Positions 6,842 to 8,769 of a stretch of DNA of 8,769 nucleotides are shown here, one piece after another; the stretch's first letter is position 1, and each line of letters begins with the position of its first letter. The translations under genes were made by a program, and so were the position numbers. This stretch comes from Betaproteobacteria bacterium RBG_16_58_11 (lineage in GTDB: Bacteria; Pseudomonadota; Gammaproteobacteria; Burkholderiales; Thiobacteraceae). The DNA lies in contig MEQN01000154.1 in assembly GCA_001770235.1 (NCBI GenBank), positions 2,369-11,137 on the forward strand, given 5' to 3'. The notes under the pieces were generated by a model that did not search any database, had not been told where the DNA came from, and saw nothing but the letters and a program-made list of their open reading frames with translations.

Positions 6842-8769
6842 TCAAGCCACGGGCATGCTTACCGTCACCACGACTCCCGCCCCATCCTTGCGATTCTCCG
6901 CACGGATGCCGCCGCCGTGATATTCAGCGATCAGGCGTGCGATGTAGAGGCCGAAGCCCAAATGCGGCTCGTCGTCTGTCTGGTGCGGCCGTACCGAGAC
7001 CATGGATTGGAATAGTTGCCCCGCCATCTCCGCCGGCAGAGGTGGGCCTTCGTTCGAGAGTGTGAGCACCGCCTGTTGCTTGTCGCGCGCGAGTGCTAAG
7101 TCGATCGAACTTCCCGCGCGGTAAAAATCCACCGCATTCGAAACCAGCTTGTCCAACATCTGCGCGATCAAGTCGGGGTCACCGGACAAGAAAATCGGCT
7201 CCGACGGGATGCGCAAATTGAAAGTCACGCCAGGATATGCGCCGCGATAGCCTTCCATGCAACCGGCGACTACCGGGGTCAGATCAAATGATTCGCGCTC
7301 GGTACTTTGCAGTGCCTGCTCCAGTTGCTGCGCCTCGGTCATGCGGGTAAGCAAGGTATTCAGGCGGCGGATGCCGTCCTGCGCGCGTTCCATATAGATC
7401 CGGGCCTCATCCGGCACCGGCTGTTGCGCCAGGTTGTCGAGCGACGAGCGCACGACCGCGATCGGCGTGCGCAATTCATGCGAGAGGCGCGAAGCCATAT
7501 TCTCCAGATAGTGGTTGTACTGCCCGAGCCGTTCCAGCACGCTGGAAAAGCCGCGCGACAAATCGCCGATCTCATCCGTGGCCGCAGCGCTTTGCTTCAA
7601 GCCGCCCAGCACGCGCCCCTTGGCGTCGATCGCCGCCTCGGCCTCCAGGCTCAATTTGCGGATGCGATAGGACAAGCGCGAAGCGAAGAGCAGCATGCCC
7701 AGCGCGACGATCAAGAACACCGCCAACACGCTGGTAAACAGTTTTTCCAGCGCTTGGTTGCGCAGGGTGAGCACGCTATTCGTGGTTTCCTCCGACACCG
7801 CCGCGCCGATGATTTGATCCTGCACCCAAATCGGATGCGCGCTGGAGACGATCACCGCTTTACCATCCAGCGTTGCGCGCCGCCCGGTTTGCGCCACGCC
7901 GCGCAGTGCGCTCTCGATTTCGCGGGTCTCAAGGCGCGGCGCTTTCGCGGTGTCGTCAGTAAAGGCGTCGGTGGGCTGTTGCAGCAAACGCGCATAGATC
8001 GGCCGCAGCGTGTGCGCCTTGATGCGTTCGAACAGCGACGGTTGTGCTGGGGCCAAGGCTTGCTGCGCCTGCTTCAAGCTGCCCATTTCCGCGATCACGC
8101 GCTGGCTTTTATCCACCACCCGTATCCGGCTCGTCGCGCGCCCCAGGCCTTGCACCACTTGCTGAATCTCGGGCGAGGGCACGATCAAGCGGCCCATGCC
8201 TTCGCGTTGTGTCACAGTCGAGGTATTGATCCACACGCTGATCCCAGCCTCCGGCGCGCTCACATCCGCGCTGGCGAAAGCCAGTTTTTCGCCCAGCAGC
8301 GACTGCGGCAAGGACAGTTCCACGTTGTAGCCAATGGGCGTTTCGCGCCACACCGCCGTGATGCGCGGCTCGGGCTCGCCCAAGGCAAGTTTACCGCCCT
8401 GAAATTGCACCGCATGCGCCGGGCCGGTGCCGGGACGCACGGTGCTCACGCTAAAACGCTTGAATTCTCCCTCGGGCGTGGTGAGCGCAAATTCGATATG
8501 GTCGGCTTGCTCGATCAACCGGCTTTGCGCCGCGCGGTAATGCACTTGCGCATCGCTTACTTCGATCAGCGCATAAACATACGCGCCATGCTGGCCGAGG
8601 CGCAGTTTGAAAGCGGCGTTGCTGGCCGGTGTGGAATCAGAAGCGGGGGCGAGCGCGTAAGTGTGCGCAGACAAACTGGCGGGCCAATCGGATGCCGCGC
8701 CATCCACCTCCAGGGCCGATGGCAGCGCAAACAGATACAAATCACCCGGCTCATGCCAGGGCGAAGCGT
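6842..8769 (-). CDS. Membrane sensor histidine kinase with CBM9-like periplasmic domain (5' end missing; dedicated-sortase-system type?)
   Basis: The frame is open to the right edge: 641 residues are visible and the N-terminus, presumably with a first membrane segment, is missing. A TTG at 8740 is only an internal codon. In order: a CBM9-like beta-sandwich (about 8743-8150; LEVDGAASDWP near the start, VYALIEVSD, SVWINTS); a second extracytoplasmic sensor stretch ending in SSAHPIWVQDQIIGAAV (about 8120-7750); one transmembrane helix (about 7745-7675); a HAMP-like linker; the DHp H-box SHELRTP with phosphorylated His at 7480-7478; and the ATPase domain with N-box (SNAVDFY, about 7137), EGPPLP and GFGLYIA (about 6950). 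All kinase motifs look intact. The arrangement and the phrases around QYNHYLENMASRLSHELRTP recall the histidine kinase of the proteobacterial dedicated sortase system (TIGR03785). That is from memory, not a search. A cognate response regulator would be expected beyond the right edge. Confidence 0.88.
   Translation of the reverse strand, partial: ASPWHEPGDLYLFALPSALEVDGAASDWPASLSAHTYALAPASDSTPASNAAFKLRLGQHGAYVYALIEVSDAQVHYRAAQSRLIEQADHIEFALTTPEGEFKRFSVSTVRPGTGPAHAVQFQGGKLALGEPEPRITAVWRETPIGYNVELSLPQSLLGEKLAFASADVSAPEAGISVWINTSTVTQREGMGRLIVPSPEIQQVVQGLGRATSRIRVVDKSQRVIAEMGSLKQAQQALAPAQPSLFERIKAHTLRPIYARLLQQPTDAFTDDTAKAPRLETREIESALRGVAQTGRRATLDGKAVIVSSAHPIWVQDQIIGAAVSEETTNSVLTLRNQALEKLFTSVLAVFLIVALGMLLFASRLSYRIRKLSLEAEAAIDAKGRVLGGLKQSAAATDEIGDLSRGFSSVLERLGQYNHYLENMASRLSHELRTPIAVVRSSLDNLAQQPVPDEARIYMERAQDGIRRLNTLLTRMTEAQQLEQALQSTERESFDLTPVVAGCMEGYRGAYPGVTFNLRIPSEPIFLSGDPDLIAQMLDKLVSNAVDFYRAGSSIDLALARDKQQAVLTLSNEGPPLPAEMAGQLFQSMVSVRPHQTDDEPHLGFGLYIARLIAEYHGGGIRAENRKDGAGVVVTVSMPVA

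Noticed and set aside
8738..8740. TTG as the start codon of the histidine kinase.
   Set aside because: The frame continues open to the window edge with fitting residues (PWHEPGD), and a membrane sensor kinase needs an N-terminal membrane segment that is not yet reached. The gene is therefore truncated by the window.

Overview
The window looks like a stretch of ordinary chromosome from a Gram-negative proteobacterium, most likely a betaproteobacterium (Nitrosomonadales-type would fit). The reasons are the moderately high GC content, the set of housekeeping genes (M3-family oligopeptidase A, exonuclease III, gamma-class carbonic anhydrase) and the lineage-typical small exported proteins (SH3-plus-anchor, DUF4124/glutaredoxin) and HDOD protein. 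No tRNA, rRNA, CRISPR array, transposase or phage gene is visible. The taxonomic assignment is an inference from gene content only.

Left part (1-1755, minus strand): a response regulator with an N-terminal receiver domain and a long TPR solenoid runs off the left edge. Upstream of it lies a gamma-carbonic anhydrase followed by a strand-specific hairpin. A short divergent intergenic region (1756-1863) separates these from the plus-strand genes. It holds four tandem 7-bp repeats and a near-symmetric -10 element that could serve both directions.

Middle (1864-5852, plus strand): oligopeptidase A (prlC), a membrane-anchored SH3 protein, a periplasmic DUF4124-glutaredoxin-like protein and exonuclease III (xth). 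The spacings are 64, 1 and 69 bp. The two small exported proteins are almost certainly co-transcribed.

Right part (5839-8769, minus strand): an HDOD-domain protein overlaps the 3' end of xth tail to tail by 14 bp. A 46-bp REP-like palindromic element follows, then a large membrane sensor histidine kinase that runs off the right edge. Its periplasmic part begins with a CBM9-like domain. Its overall architecture resembles the histidine kinase of the 'proteobacterial dedicated sortase system', so the sequence just beyond the right edge is the most interesting place to look.

Three of the eight genes (receiver-TPR, HDOD, histidine kinase) are signalling proteins, but nothing visible proves that they act together. 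The window contains no gene-free stretch longer than 300 bases.
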